Source: Hyaloperonospora brassicae (taxonomy: Eukaryota; Oomycota; Peronosporomycetes; Peronosporales; Peronosporaceae). Taken from it: a DNA stretch of 64,000 nucleotides. The notes under the pieces were generated by a model that was given only the letters and a program-made list of their open reading frames with translations, made no database searches and was not told the DNA's origin. The DNA is taken from assembly GCA_947650285.1 (NCBI GenBank), contig CANTFL010001488.1, positions 248,001 through 312,000 on the forward strand, in the 5' to 3' direction. The translations under genes were made by a program, and so were the position numbers. Of this stretch, positions 10,299 to 20,541 are shown piece after piece. The first letter of the stretch is position 1; each line of letters starts with the position of its first letter.

Positions 10299-11336
10299 TC
10301 AATTGATGCTCTTTTCCTCTTGTCGCTGCCGCAACGGAAGACTGTGTCGAGTCATCACTGGCATGTCGTCAACAACTCCACGTTCTCCAAGGAAGCCCAA
10401 GTACCGCGTAAAGCTCAACCCCCAAAACTCTTCCGTCATTTGCAAGGCCACGCTGACTTCGCATGTAGTGTTTTCTGGCATCACGCGATTGTGCTGGCGA
10501 AGACTTCGAATTGTACGTAAGCAGATAGCCACAAACTCTTGAAAGCGCGATTTTCGCTCTTGGATACACGTCTCCTCCAGTGCACCTTCAGACGAGCTGC
10601 AACAGAGATGTGGGCCCCAGACATGCCGCGAGGGGAAAATGGTGGCCACAATTGAAGCCAAGACGTTCTCGCAGATTGCACACCGTGGCGCAGATCGTCG
10701 ATTGTTCCGGCTAAAGTGCTTGATGAGCTGCTGTCGAAGTGCACGAAACTCGGAGAACCGACGCATGACGCGCCAGTGTTGCTTGCTCAAGTGTGTTTCG
10801 AGCTCGTAGAAGATCACGCCATCTCCAGGGCGTTCAAAGTGCTGCCCTGTCACGAAGGCCGACAAATAGTCCGAGTACTCGGCTTCGTCACGAAACAGGT
10901 GCAAGCCCTTGTTCCGCACGCCCAAAAGTCCAGAGCCCAACCGTGAAGTTGTGGCAAGCTGTCGAGGACAGGACAGTTGAGTCTGTGTGGCGAGTAGCGG
11001 AGACCGTGACGCTGTCGATAGAACAGCACCGACGGTATTGCGTCGTCCGGTATCGGTCCTGCCTTCCACCGGGCGGCCACCACTTCGATCCCTTGACAAC
11101 AACATGCTGCATGCCGACAAGCTACAGCGCCACAGCATATTAGGGATCTTCTGTGCTCGTCTGGATACGATCGACCTCCTTCCCGTCTGGCGAGTCCTTG
11201 AAGTTGACAGTCCGAACTGGTCAGTATAGAAGAGCGACTGCTTCATCATCGCCTCGTCCTGCGACGGGCACGTTGACGCAGTCGAGCAGGCGAGGGATCT
11301 CGACGTGCAACACGCTGTAGCCCTCTGATCGCTCAT
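10299..11336 (-). CDS. PX (phox-homology) domain protein
   Basis: The minus-strand frame is open from 11414, but the first ATG is at 11336, giving 345 residues. The C-terminal half holds a PX domain: an entry strand (GVIFYELETHL), the signature RRFSEFRALRQQL (equivalent to the RR[YF]SDF phosphoinositide-binding Arg motif) and a helix-rich end (ERKSRFQEFVAICLRTI). A CAICEN dithiol lies in the loop between them. PX domains bind phosphatidylinositol-3-phosphate on endosomes, so a membrane-trafficking role is expected. The first 150 residues are Ser/Arg/Thr-rich and look unlike a folded domain. Another minus frame over about 11330-11160 reads as plausible protein (LHVEIPRLLDCVNVP), so the true N-terminus may involve a frameshift or unrecognised intron. 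The gene converges on copy 3 of the thioredoxin-like cluster with a 186-bp gap. Confidence 0.65.
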   Translation of the reverse strand: MSDQRATACCTSRSLACSTASTCPSQDEAMMKQSLFYTDQFGLSTSRTRQTGRRSIVSRRAQKIPNMLWRCSLSACSMLLSRDRSGGRPVEGRTDTGRRNTVGAVLSTASRSPLLATQTQLSCPRQLATTSRLGSGLLGVRNKGLHLFRDEAEYSDYLSAFVTGQHFERPGDGVIFYELETHLSKQHWRVMRRFSEFRALRQQLIKHFSRNNRRSAPRCAICENVLASIVATIFPSRHVWGPHLCCSSSEGALEETCIQERKSRFQEFVAICLRTIRSLRQHNRVMPENTTCEVSVALQMTEEFWGLSFTRYLGFLGERGVVDDMPVMTRHSLPLRQRQEEKSIN

Positions 11337-12259
11337 ACCTGAGGATTTTGGTTGCAGGAATACCAGCGACCAACGGACGGAGTAGCGGTCTGTCTGTCTG
11401 ACTGACTCACTCACTCACTAGCTGAGGGTCGCGGAGCAAGCGTTTGGGTTCACGTTAAATGAAAAGTGCTAGAGGGGAGACGGCTGAGTGAGCCCTCGAG
11501 AGAGGACGAGCCCTTGTCGTACCGGCACGACGCTGGACTTTCGAGCTCGACTGCCCTCTTTTGCAAGAGCTGTGGCGATCGCTGACCTTCGGAGCTCGTG
11601 GACGTTTTTTTGGCGCTCGATATGCAAAGAAGAAGAGCTCTTGTGGCTCTTGTGCTGCATCGTCCCATTGCAACAGAGAGGAACTACCGATCGATACACA
11701 ACGTGCTGAGGCCACGTCGTTCGACATGTACACAAATGCGAGGAAGTTGCATGGATGTAACTAGTGGGAAGTCTCGACGGCACGTGCAACAACAACTCGC
11801 GTGGAATCGCTGCCTAAACATGCAGAACAAACTGAACCACAACTAGTTGCGACTGAAAATCCACCACGAAACGCTCGCAAAATCGGCTGTCGCTTAGTTT
11901 CCACACCCGAAAGTGATGACAGCGCCTCGAGTTTCCCAACAGCTTAAGTGGCTTTTGCTCTCTGGTCGTCGCCACTGGAGGCGCTTTTTTTCTAAACTTC
12001 TGCGCAGAGCGACACCGACTGTCCGAACCGACCGCCTCTGCGATACCGTACCGAGTACCGGTTCGTCACCCACCGTGCGACCGACCCCAGTTACCAGCTG
12101 CTGGTCCTGCTGCACAACCCCCCGAGATTATATCCGCAATGAGAGCAAAACCAGACCATTCGTGCAGTGTCGTCTCCTAAAACAGTACTTGCCGGACAAA
12201 TGTAGCCATCCGTCACGTGGCGACCACGGTCTCTCCTAGCGAACAACACTAGACAGGAG
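11337..12259. other. Divergent intergenic region between PX and PPR genes
   Basis: Upstream of both divergent genes, so both promoters must lie here. Only short overlapping frames on both strands were seen. A short tandem TCAC/GACT run (about 11399-11419) lies just upstream of the PX start. No conserved oomycete initiator could be assigned with confidence. Confidence 0.35.
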
Positions 12260-13951
12260 ATGCAGCTGCTGCTGCTGCATGCGCCACGTCCGCTCCTGCC
12301 CAAGCGCGCACCGCTCCAGCACCCGAGTGGCAATCGATGGCGCTGTCCGATCTCTCCGCTCTCTTCTTCGTCGCAGCACTGGCGACACACCGTGGCAGAG
12401 TTCCAGCGCCTGGCCAGTGACCCCCGCGCGTCTTTGTGCGCGAGTGCCGTCGCACGCGTTGTCCGCGTGTGTACAGCCAATGACCGCTCGCGAGAAGCAG
12501 TGGCTGTGGTCCGCCAAGCCGAACAGCGCGGGGTCGTGGCTCCGTTCCAGTCGTACATGCACATTTGCTGTGCGTGGGCTCGAAAACGTCAGCCCGAACG
12601 CGCGTTGGCCATGATGCCCGAGCTGCGCGACCGCTTTCTTCATTGCGAGTCTTCGTACAGGGCCCAAGCGACAGCATCGATGCGCGCCAGTGTCTATGAC
12701 CCACTGCTCTCGGTGTTCAAGGGGCAGGGCGATTGGCGCAGCACGCACGAGGCGATCGCTCAGATGCACCAGTTGGGCCTCACGCCAACGATACGTGCGT
12801 TTCGAGTGCTCATGTTGACGTTGGCCAAAGCACAGCAGACAGATCGAGTGCTGACGACGGTGGCCTTCGTCGAAAAGAAGTTCCCGGACCTTTGGACAGA
12901 CGTGACCACGCTCACATCTATGTGTCAAGCCCTCGTGCAAGTTGACGAACACCAGCGCGTTCTCTGCATTTACGATAAACTTGACGACAAGTGGGTTCGT
13001 GAGAAGGCTAGCATCATGCTGTGGAACCAGTTTCTACTCGCCGCTGTTCGCAAGGAAGCCATCGAGGGAGACCAGTGCATGACGTCGACGAGTTTGCCTG
13101 TCGCGAGGAAGATTTTCGACAGCATACATGAGGCTCATGTTGCCGCCCCCGACGACTTCACATTTGCGACGTACATGATGGGGCTGGAAAATCATGGCGA
13201 ATGGCAACGTATGCTTGATTTGTTCAGCACGATGGTATCGACCCAAACGCGTGATCAGAGCGAAGAATCGAGTAATCGAAAAGCGCCAGTGATCAATGCT
13301 CTTTCTTGTGCTGCTGTGCTCCGAGCACTTTACAAGATGCGTGAAGTCGCTGTTTCTGACTTAAAGAAAAAGGGAGAGCCACATGCTGCTACGAAGGTGA
13401 AGACGTTGTTGCGAGATGCACAGCACCGAATGGACCAGGACTTGGCTGCCGTGCTACAGCAGGTTCGCACAGTAGATCTTCGAAACATAGGGCATGCTTC
13501 GACATTGATTGATACCTTGGATGAATTCAAGCTGTTCTCTGCAGCACGTGACACATTTAATCGCGTGCTCGATGAAGGTGTTATTCAGAAGACGCCGTGG
13601 AGACTGAAAGACGGCTTTGAGATCGACTTGCACACGTTCTCTCGCGGCGTAGCAAAGTGCGCTGTCGTGTCTGCGTTCGATGAGATTACGCGTTCTCAGC
13701 AAAGTGTAGACGATGCTTCTCTTGGTTGGAATGCACCGATCCAGGACCTTCGCATCATCATTGGAATCGGGAAGCGCAGTCGGACGTTCATGAAGCCTGT
13801 CCTCAGGCAAGAAATTACCAATTTACTTACAAAATGCAGCCGGCCGCCACTTTGGCCTTCGACACACCCGACGAACCCTGGCGTTTTGATCGTGCGCCAT
13901 AACGCTTTGCGCAAATGGCTTTCGAAAGGCGGCGCTATCCGATACTTCTGA
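12260..13951 (+). CDS. Pentatricopeptide-repeat (PPR) protein, probably mitochondrial
   Basis: 563 residues from the ATG at 12260. The N-terminus (MQLLLLHAPRPLLPKRAPLQ, continuing with Arg, Ser and no acidic residues to about 40) has the composition of a mitochondrial presequence. The rest is helical with repeated PPR-like pairs: a block around 58-100 (VARVVRVCTANDRSREAVAV), one around 165-200 (THEAIAQMHQLGLTPTIRAF, then RVLMLTLAKAQQTDRVL), one around 300-340 (FTFATYMMGLENHGEWQRML) and one around 415-450. PPR proteins bind single-stranded RNA and act in organelle RNA processing and translation. The C-terminal quarter lacks clear repeats. Neighbours are unrelated in function. The repeat class and target transcript cannot be read from the sequence. 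Confidence 0.7.
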   Translation: MQLLLLHAPRPLLPKRAPLQHPSGNRWRCPISPLSSSSQHWRHTVAEFQRLASDPRASLCASAVARVVRVCTANDRSREAVAVVRQAEQRGVVAPFQSYMHICCAWARKRQPERALAMMPELRDRFLHCESSYRAQATASMRASVYDPLLSVFKGQGDWRSTHEAIAQMHQLGLTPTIRAFRVLMLTLAKAQQTDRVLTTVAFVEKKFPDLWTDVTTLTSMCQALVQVDEHQRVLCIYDKLDDKWVREKASIMLWNQFLLAAVRKEAIEGDQCMTSTSLPVARKIFDSIHEAHVAAPDDFTFATYMMGLENHGEWQRMLDLFSTMVSTQTRDQSEESSNRKAPVINALSCAAVLRALYKMREVAVSDLKKKGEPHAATKVKTLLRDAQHRMDQDLAAVLQQVRTVDLRNIGHASTLIDTLDEFKLFSAARDTFNRVLDEGVIQKTPWRLKDGFEIDLHTFSRGVAKCAVVSAFDEITRSQQSVDDASLGWNAPIQDLRIIIGIGKRSRTFMKPVLRQEITNLLTKCSRPPLWPSTHPTNPGVLIVRHNALRKWLSKGGAIRYF

Positions 13952-14089
13952 TAGACTGAGTGCTATGGAAGGGGAATATGAAGTGCAGTTTTTGACGACG
14001 AGCTCGTCAAGTATATGCCGTTCTTCCGGGTACTTTGATTCAGCCGTCACTACAGGTGTCTAGCGGCTTTCGTGACAGCGAGCTAGTAC

Positions 14090-15021
14090 ATGGCAGTGGT
14101 AGGTAATCTGATGTGGTCGGTACGTCTGCAGCTGCTCTCGAGTTTCGATGTCAAAGAGGCCATCGAGTGCATTCTGAATGATAGCAGTCAAACTCGTGGG
14201 TCGATCGATGGATTTCATGTTTTCTCTTACAACATGTTGTCCCTCACTGCAAGGCACGTTCCATCACTTGCCAACGAGATTGACGCGGCTGTTGGGGAGC
14301 ACTAGGAGTAGATGTACCGCACTTTCCAAAAAGTTGAGCCCCAGAAACGCAAATGTCCACGACAACCTTCTCCTGTGCTAAAGATGCAGACTTTATCGTC
14401 GCAAAGCTTGATGTATATCTAGCGAGTGTCGACGCCGATGTCGATCCGGTAGGAATGTTGGCGACCCAGGTGAGCTCTTCCTCGAACCGATCGATACATT
14501 AAGCAATCAACACTGAAGTTCGAATGGAAGAGAAGCTGTCCGCCAGCAGGGCGCAATGCCACGAAACTGTACTCCATAACTTGCTAGCAATTGGGTGCGA
14601 CATCACGCTGTTGCCGTCATGTGCATGGCTTATGAGTCTGTGTCGGTTGCTCATTGATAGCAAGTTTTCAGCTTTAGATGGCAACTTGCCAGTTCTGTTC
14701 GAGACGCATAAACTGTCACCTGCTTGGCAAAGCTAGTGCAGCAGCGTCGACTGGAAGAAAGTGGACCAACAACCGTTATCTATGATCGAAAACGTCGAGT
14801 CGGCGCAATGTACTGCGGCTTTTGGACATTTTGATGAACCAGAGACGGAAAGGGTGTACTCTGACACTTGCTGGGCGTCCCCAACAACTTTGCGCAGAGC
14901 GATTATATTTGACGTCCATTCGTGTGACTTTGAAGTGTGCGCTCTGTTGCGAACACAAGCCACCGGTTCATCGGCAATATCATACATGGCACGGTTGTTT
15001 CTTATACATTTCACCAAATAG
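14090..15021 (+). pseudogene. Probable broken gene, family not recognised
   Basis: Consecutive plus-strand fragments read like ordinary protein but are split by stops and frame changes. They are 14090-14305 (from ATG, ends VGEH), a segment in another frame near 14352-14500 (CAKDADFIVAKLDVYL), and 14524-14736 joined in the same frame across one TAG to 14761-15021 (FGHFDEPETERVYSD, then CALLRTQATGSSAISYM). Together they suggest a helical, Leu-rich protein of about 300 residues. Introns could explain some breaks, but I found no convincing GT-AG pairs. It sits between the PPR gene and the 3' end of the PLD-like gene. It may instead be several chance frames. Confidence 0.3.
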
Positions 15022-15051
15022 ACCCTAATGCACGATTCGACAAAGCTAATA

Positions 15052-16767
15052 TTACGTGTCCCTTACGAAGTTGTTGCCGCTGTACTGACACGAGTCCTGC
15101 GGGTCCGACATCTTTCGCATTTTGTTCCTGATTGTAAAGAAATACGCCTTGTGCGTTATTTCATTGACGTCCAAGATTGACGAGCTGTCGTCAACGGCAA
15201 GAGCCAGCTTTTCTGAGGCCTCGATGAACGTCATGGCATCCAGTTTCTTGTAGCTCAGACCGGTCATCTCCTGAAACTTGCGGATACGGAAGTCGCGTGG
15301 CATCTTGCCGACCATAATCCCTTCCGGAGCCTTCACCAACTTAGTGTCCACAACATCGGCATTGACCTCAGAGTCTGAAGTCATACTACGACGATTCCAA
15401 TTCGCCGATCCGATGGACAAGTACACGTCATCGATGATCACAAGTTTCGTGTGGATCGCAAGTTTTCGCGCCTTCTTGGTAGTGTAGATCGCAAACTTGT
15501 TCGGATATTTTGATCGGATGGGTTTCACGCTTTCGTACAGGTACTTGGAGTACCCTGCATATCCCATGAAACTGACTTGCGGGCTCGTGACCACGACCAG
15601 ACGCTGAATCGTTGGCATCACTTCCAAAAGCGCATTGAGAAGCTCTGGCACCAGGATAAAGTACTGGTCTTCAATGTAGATAAAGTTCTTGGCGTTCTTG
15701 ATGGCTTTGATTCGGGCTTGGAACAGCGATGTTTCGCCCCTCGGAGCAAAGTCGTAATGCTTGTACAAGCAGCTATATGTCCGTGTGATCTGAACGCTAT
15801 GGCTGCCAAGAGAGCCCGTGGTGTTGCTGCTGACGTAGTCGAGCGGGAGGATGGGCTCGTATTTGGGGTTCCTGAAATCCCGAAGGCGGTCGTCAATGTG
15901 CTGACACGGTAGAAAGTCCGAGTTCCACCGTGCCACAAAGTTGCTGGCCACGTCTTTAGCGGCAGGGCCATGAATTCGAAGGTGTCCGTCTACCCAGCCC
16001 TCACTGAGATGGTTGAGCCCAGCAGCTTTTCGGAGAGCAGAGTTGTTGTGGTGGATCGTATCCCATCGGTCTCTTGTAAATTCCACTCCACCCACATAAG
16101 CCACTGGCTGCTCGTCCGGATCCACCGAGCTATTTGCTGCGATGACCATGGTCTTCTGGTGGTGGGAGGTCAAAGCTCTGGGATAGCGGTCGTCAAAGAT
16201 GAGCACGGCTTTCGCACCGTTGATTGGGGAAGGCGGAATGCTGTTGATGGCATCGCGCGCCTTGACGTTCAACTTTCTGTAATTCGTGGAGATAGTGGCC
16301 CAATTGAGAATGTCGACACTTCCGCCTCGCTTGACTACTCCAGCAAACACTTCCTTGATGCCAGTTGTCGTTCCCTTGGGATCAATGTCAGGTTTCAGTG
16401 GCACAAGAGCCAGAGACCAGGCAGCAAGTAACACGCGGTCGCCCACTTTCGTTGCACTGAGCTCGTCATAGACTGCGTTGAAGAACTCGTTGGACACCGT
16501 GTAGGATGTCACCTTGTTGCCTGTCGTGAACACCGCCATGTCGTCTCGAGGGATACCGCCGCGCGACGCCGTGATCTCGTTTTTTGTGAGGAACCATTTC
16601 TTGGCGTCCAGCAGAGGCTGCCGGGCCTTGATGTCGGTTCCATTGGATGGGTCAGCAGGACTCTCTTGCTCGGAGTCATCTTCGAGGGACGACGTCGATG
16701 GGGAGAAGAACGCAGACACGGAAACTCGTGCGAACGCGAGCGCGATACAAAAGGTGACGCGACGCAT
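15052..16767 (-). CDS. Secreted phospholipase D-like protein, copy 1
   Basis: 571 residues from the ATG at 16767. The frame is open to 16860, but this Met begins a clean signal peptide (RRVTFCIALAFARVSVSA), so it is preferred. After an acidic Ser-rich linker (22-45) come two PLD half-sites. The first, HHQKTMVIA (202-210), has H203 and K205 but Ala at 210 where HxKxxxxD has Asp. The second, HTKLVIID (439-446), is complete and followed by GSANWNRRS. IYIEDQYF (363-370) is the conserved segment before the second half. PLDs hydrolyse phosphodiester bonds of phospholipids; small secreted PLD-like proteins are known in Phytophthora. Catalysis is plausible but the altered first motif makes it uncertain. 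A paralogue lies at 58932-60614 on the same strand. Confidence 0.85.
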   Translation of the reverse strand: MRRVTFCIALAFARVSVSAFFSPSTSSLEDDSEQESPADPSNGTDIKARQPLLDAKKWFLTKNEITASRGGIPRDDMAVFTTGNKVTSYTVSNEFFNAVYDELSATKVGDRVLLAAWSLALVPLKPDIDPKGTTTGIKEVFAGVVKRGGSVDILNWATISTNYRKLNVKARDAINSIPPSPINGAKAVLIFDDRYPRALTSHHQKTMVIAANSSVDPDEQPVAYVGGVEFTRDRWDTIHHNNSALRKAAGLNHLSEGWVDGHLRIHGPAAKDVASNFVARWNSDFLPCQHIDDRLRDFRNPKYEPILPLDYVSSNTTGSLGSHSVQITRTYSCLYKHYDFAPRGETSLFQARIKAIKNAKNFIYIEDQYFILVPELLNALLEVMPTIQRLVVVTSPQVSFMGYAGYSKYLYESVKPIRSKYPNKFAIYTTKKARKLAIHTKLVIIDDVYLSIGSANWNRRSMTSDSEVNADVVDTKLVKAPEGIMVGKMPRDFRIRKFQEMTGLSYKKLDAMTFIEASEKLALAVDDSSSILDVNEITHKAYFFTIRNKMRKMSDPQDSCQYSGNNFVRDT

Positions 16768-17692
16768 GACGCGTCTTGAGGAATGAGCTTGAGGGGTGCG
16801 GGCGGACGGTGGCCAGCTGTCTTTTTGGATCAGGATCATGGAGATGGTGGAGACATGCACTGGTTTGCTGGATGATCATCCGGTTTCGCGAGGAAAGTCC
16901 ATCGAATTGATGTTCTGTCCATCTGATGTATGGATCCATTGGGTACGCAAAGGCACTCACTGCCGCTACGATCAATTGTCGATCTTAAGCCCGCGAGCTC
17001 GACCCGTTATATCGAGAGCAAAAGTGCAGATCAAACCACGAGCGTCTGTGAAAGATGAAGTGGAATCGCACGAGCACGAGCGGAGCGCCAACCCATTAGT
17101 TCGCCTGACTCGTTTAGCTCGGACAGTTTCACGTCATATTAGGCTGAGGCCTCTTCTGATCCCGACCAGACCGCAAGACCACTGCGCGACATAGAAAGGC
17201 GCGCGAGCGGTAAAACGACGGAAAAAGCGATACCGGCGATGCTATTGTTGATGGCTGCAAAAGACTGCGAAGAGACCACCAGTGTAGGAGCATTTGTCCG
17301 TGCGACATGGATCGCCATGTGCATCGCATGAGCTCAACTGTTGCGGTGTTTACACATGGATTGGTTTAACTGCTCTCATTATTGTGTTGACAAACCATCA
17401 AGCGCAAGAATCGTGGAAGAATTATAGTATCCTGGATGTGCGAGTCGAATTCCATATCTTTTGCTGAGTTAGACGTTATCGTTGAAACGCAAGTCATTGT
17501 GAATGCGAGCATGTTCCAACGCATCGCCATTTGTTTTCATTCTCAAGGCTTATGTTACCTTCGCGGACGATGCAGAGAAGATCCTACGTTGGCAAATTGT
17601 GTGCCTGCATTAGCAATTGCAATAACTGATACTATTGTGCAAAAATTTTAATTATGGCAAAGACACCCCAAATCGTTGACCACAGAAGACTG
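16768..17692. other. Upstream region of PLD-like copy 1, no gene supported
   Basis: A plus-strand frame of 132 codons (16796-17194) opens with GTG, not ATG, and has no family features. It runs against the PLD promoter region. No repeats were found. The promoter of the minus-strand PLD gene should lie just above 16767. Confidence 0.35.
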
Positions 17693-17694
17693 TA

Positions 17695-17902
17695 CAGTAG
17701 AACCCCTCTTAGCTAATTCCCTGTTAGCTACTAATTTCTTGTAGTCAATTCAAAGTTTCCGGCCCAACGTGGCATCCATGCACTCCTTAAAAGTGTACAA
17801 TTGTATGTAGATCACGTGACAACCCAGCCCCTCCTACCTAATATCTTCTACTGCCTATTTTTTTCATCCGCCTGATTGTATCAACCAAGAGGGGCTCTCC
17901 TG
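17695..17902. mobile_element. pogo/Tc1-mariner-like MITE, 208 bp, TA target duplication
   Basis: Imperfect terminal inverted repeats start with CAGTAGAACCCCTC (17695) and, on the other strand, CAGGAGAGCCCCTC (ending at 17902). They are flanked by TA at 17693-17694 and 17903-17904. CAG ends, an AACCCC-type core and a TA duplication are the hallmarks of pogo/Tigger-type MITEs. The interior is non-coding. The arms differ at several bases, so the copy is old. Confidence 0.75.
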
Positions 17903-17904
17903 TA

Positions 17905-20101
17905 TACTGTTTCGCTTTCATAGGGATCTGTCGTCATCATTGGAGCAATTCATTCGACCCTGCACATAAATCTGGCTCGCAAAGGATGATGTGTAAACGA
18001 GGTCACCCATTTCCGCGATTGTGAAGCGAAATTAAATGTCCATGTGAACAATACTTCAGCGAACCATGCATACTGAGAATATCGATGTTGCTAAATTCAC
18101 CAAGGTTGGCTTAACAAGCAGGGGAAATGAAAACATGCGCCAACTATTTTTCAGAATCTTAAATCTGCGCCAATTAGTTACAAAATAGAAAGTGCACCAC
18201 TAGATGGAAAAAATAAAAGATGCGCCAGCGGTGTACACTATATGTTCGAACACATCCATGCTCAACTCAGAACAACCTGGAAAAATGACGTTAATATTGT
18301 ATTTATACAGATGCTGTGGTGGAAATGACATAAAGAAAGCTTACGCGACGATTGCTGGATGTCGAATTGGCCGTCGGGTCTCCACCAAGCCTTTTCAAAT
18401 TTGCCATAAGAACGGGCGCACGCAACATCGTTCTTGCAGAATACGTAACATTTACAGCGCGTGCACAACCTTTTTAGCAGTAGCAAGAAGGCCCACTTTT
18501 CATGCATATAAGCTAATGAATTGTCAGTATCTTAGCAGTTGTAGACTTTACAAACCAGTCTGTAACGACACACTTTTTAAAATGTAGATAACCGCACCCA
18601 TAAGGCCTTTGAAGATGCTGTCGATGACAAGTGTGCAACTGTGTTCCTATATGTTTCGATCAAGAGATTTTCCTGCATGCCGAAAACCTCTTTTGTCCTG
18701 TTGCTGATGCTAGTAACGCTTATGTCCGCATGATGGTAGTTTCGGTAATCAAAAAGTTATTAACATCCATCTCAGCACCTGCAATGGCACGACCATGTAT
18801 TTGTTAGTTCTCCGTAGAAGATATCTTCTCTTGTTGCTTGTCGAAACGTCATCTCAAGAGTGCTTGGGTCGTACCGTTATTGTTTAACTCAGCGCAACGT
18901 ACGCGCCATTCAAATACGGTGCAGTCTTATCTTGATATTGTATCACATTACCATCAGTTAGACGTGTGCACAATAATCCATTCACACCATTGTTGATAGA
19001 CGAAAGGCATAGTGCAACGTCGCCGACATGTAAAACGACACGAGCACCTCAAGACTGCTTTGAAGCGTCGACGCACCATCTCCTTCTTGCGATTCGAGTG
19101 GTGACTGAACAAGGTAACATGGTTTGTGATACTAGAACGTGTGGGAATGAGAGAAATCCGTACATGGGTGTACATTATTTCACGTGGAGTGCAGTCGGTC
19201 GTATAGTATACACCACCGACGCAGCCTTCTAGTTTCACGATAAGTTTGCGCATTTTCATTATCTTGGTGTTGTGGCGCATATTTTTCGCGATTGTTTTGC
19301 AACTTACTTCATTTTCATAATTATATAGCGTGTTCGTTATTGTAATTGTAAAGGAATATATAAACCAATATTAGAAGACGCAGCAAAAAACATACAGCTC
19401 GAACACTGGTACCTACGGATGACTTTTATCATATTTTTCAACCCACTATAGAAAAAAGTGTCACAAAGTAAATCAAATGTATACACTTTCTAAAGACTGC
19501 ATTGAAATCTTGCTGATGAAATCATGTACAATCATTGATATTTACCATAGTAAATACAAAGTGTCATCAAAAAATCTAGATGGAGCATTCCTAGGTAATT
19601 TTTGGCGACAGGTTTTTCATCATGGTCCATTGGTCAATTTGTTTACACCGTCAAATTCATAAAAAGAAAACACACATGCCACATGATATATAAACACCAC
19701 GACGCTGTTATTTGTATGCTGAATTTGCGTTCTGAGATGGTCGTGTTATATACGTGGCGCCATAAATAGATTGTAGAAATTCTTACCACATATTCAGATG
19801 AACAAAGGACGGAGGCATCTAGTAAGTCTGCACAGCGATTAAATGAGAGGAATTGATATGGCTCAGCGTCCCGATTCGTTCGTTTACAGCTAGGACTCTA
19901 GCAGGTGTTGTAAAGCTGATACTGTCATAAATATATTATCTATAGGTCCATAGCATATTTACACTCAAAAAGAAAAGATCTATTTATATCTTGATTATTA
20001 TTTATAACAAATAAAACACTTACGAAGATTCAAAGATTTGCAAATTCAAACAATTTACTAAGTATGCACAAGTTTAGCTATTATCGAAATCATACAGTGT
20101 A
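17905..20101. other. AT-rich intergenic, no supported gene
   Basis: Short open frames (the longest 127 codons at 18204-18587 plus, with an ATG) have no recognisable features. Composition drops towards AT-rich before the LTR retrotransposon. No terminal repeats or RNA genes were seen. Confidence 0.35.
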
Positions 20102-20106
20102 TAACG
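20102..20106. repeat. Target-site duplication, left copy (TAACG)
   Basis: The five bases before the 5' LTR are TAACG, identical to those after the 3' LTR. A 5-bp duplication is typical of gypsy integrases. Confidence 0.85.
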
Positions 20107-20497
20107 TGTAACGGGGCAGCCCGTTACATGAAATTGTCACTTTAAGGAAAGTGACAATAAAGAATATGAAGTTGAATATTCTTTAAACAATATCACCAAA
20201 GTGGTGATATTGAAGGGTCGACCAAAGAGTCTGTTCATTGGTTGATATCTTTGTGATTTCAACCCACCAATCGCCGCAAGACGCGCGCAATGAGTGGTGA
20301 CGAGACGTCACCATACACCCAGTTATATTAGTATAGTTAAACTAAGTCAAACAGAGAGACAGTAGTTAAAAGACTTAATTTTATTAATATAACAGTTCTG
20401 CTTTTACCCTACCTACGCTTCCTCGCTTGCCACGTGTACGTCTGTCGGGGCACCGAAACCCTTGCGTTAAGTTCACGCAAGGGTGTGCCCCGTTACA
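20107..20497 (+). repeat. 5' LTR
   Basis: 391 bp from TGTAACGGG to CCCCGTTACA. It contains at least six local inverted repeats, for example 20107-20115/20120-20128, 20133-20143/20148-20158, 20188-20198/20202-20212 and 20458-20467/20475-20484. The promoter and polyadenylation signals should lie within it, but no unambiguous TATA or initiator was fixed. Confidence 0.95.
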
Positions 20498-20499
20498 CC

Positions 20500-20517
20500 T
20501 GGTAGCACTCCGTAGTC
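20500..20517 (+). other. Candidate primer-binding site
   Basis: TGGTAGCACTCCGTAGTC begins 2 nt after the 5' LTR. TGG at the start matches the CCA end of a tRNA, as expected for a minus-strand primer site. The tRNA was not identified. Confidence 0.45.
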
Positions 20518-20541
20518 CTTCCAAGGACCACAACATCCAAC

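Noticed and set aside
12236..12952. 238-codon minus-strand frame opposite the PPR gene
   Set aside because: A shadow of the PPR coding strand: His/Arg/Leu-rich, no motifs.
16796..17194. 132-codon plus-strand frame upstream of PLD copy 1
   Set aside because: Non-ATG start, no domains, and it occupies the likely promoter of the minus-strand PLD gene.
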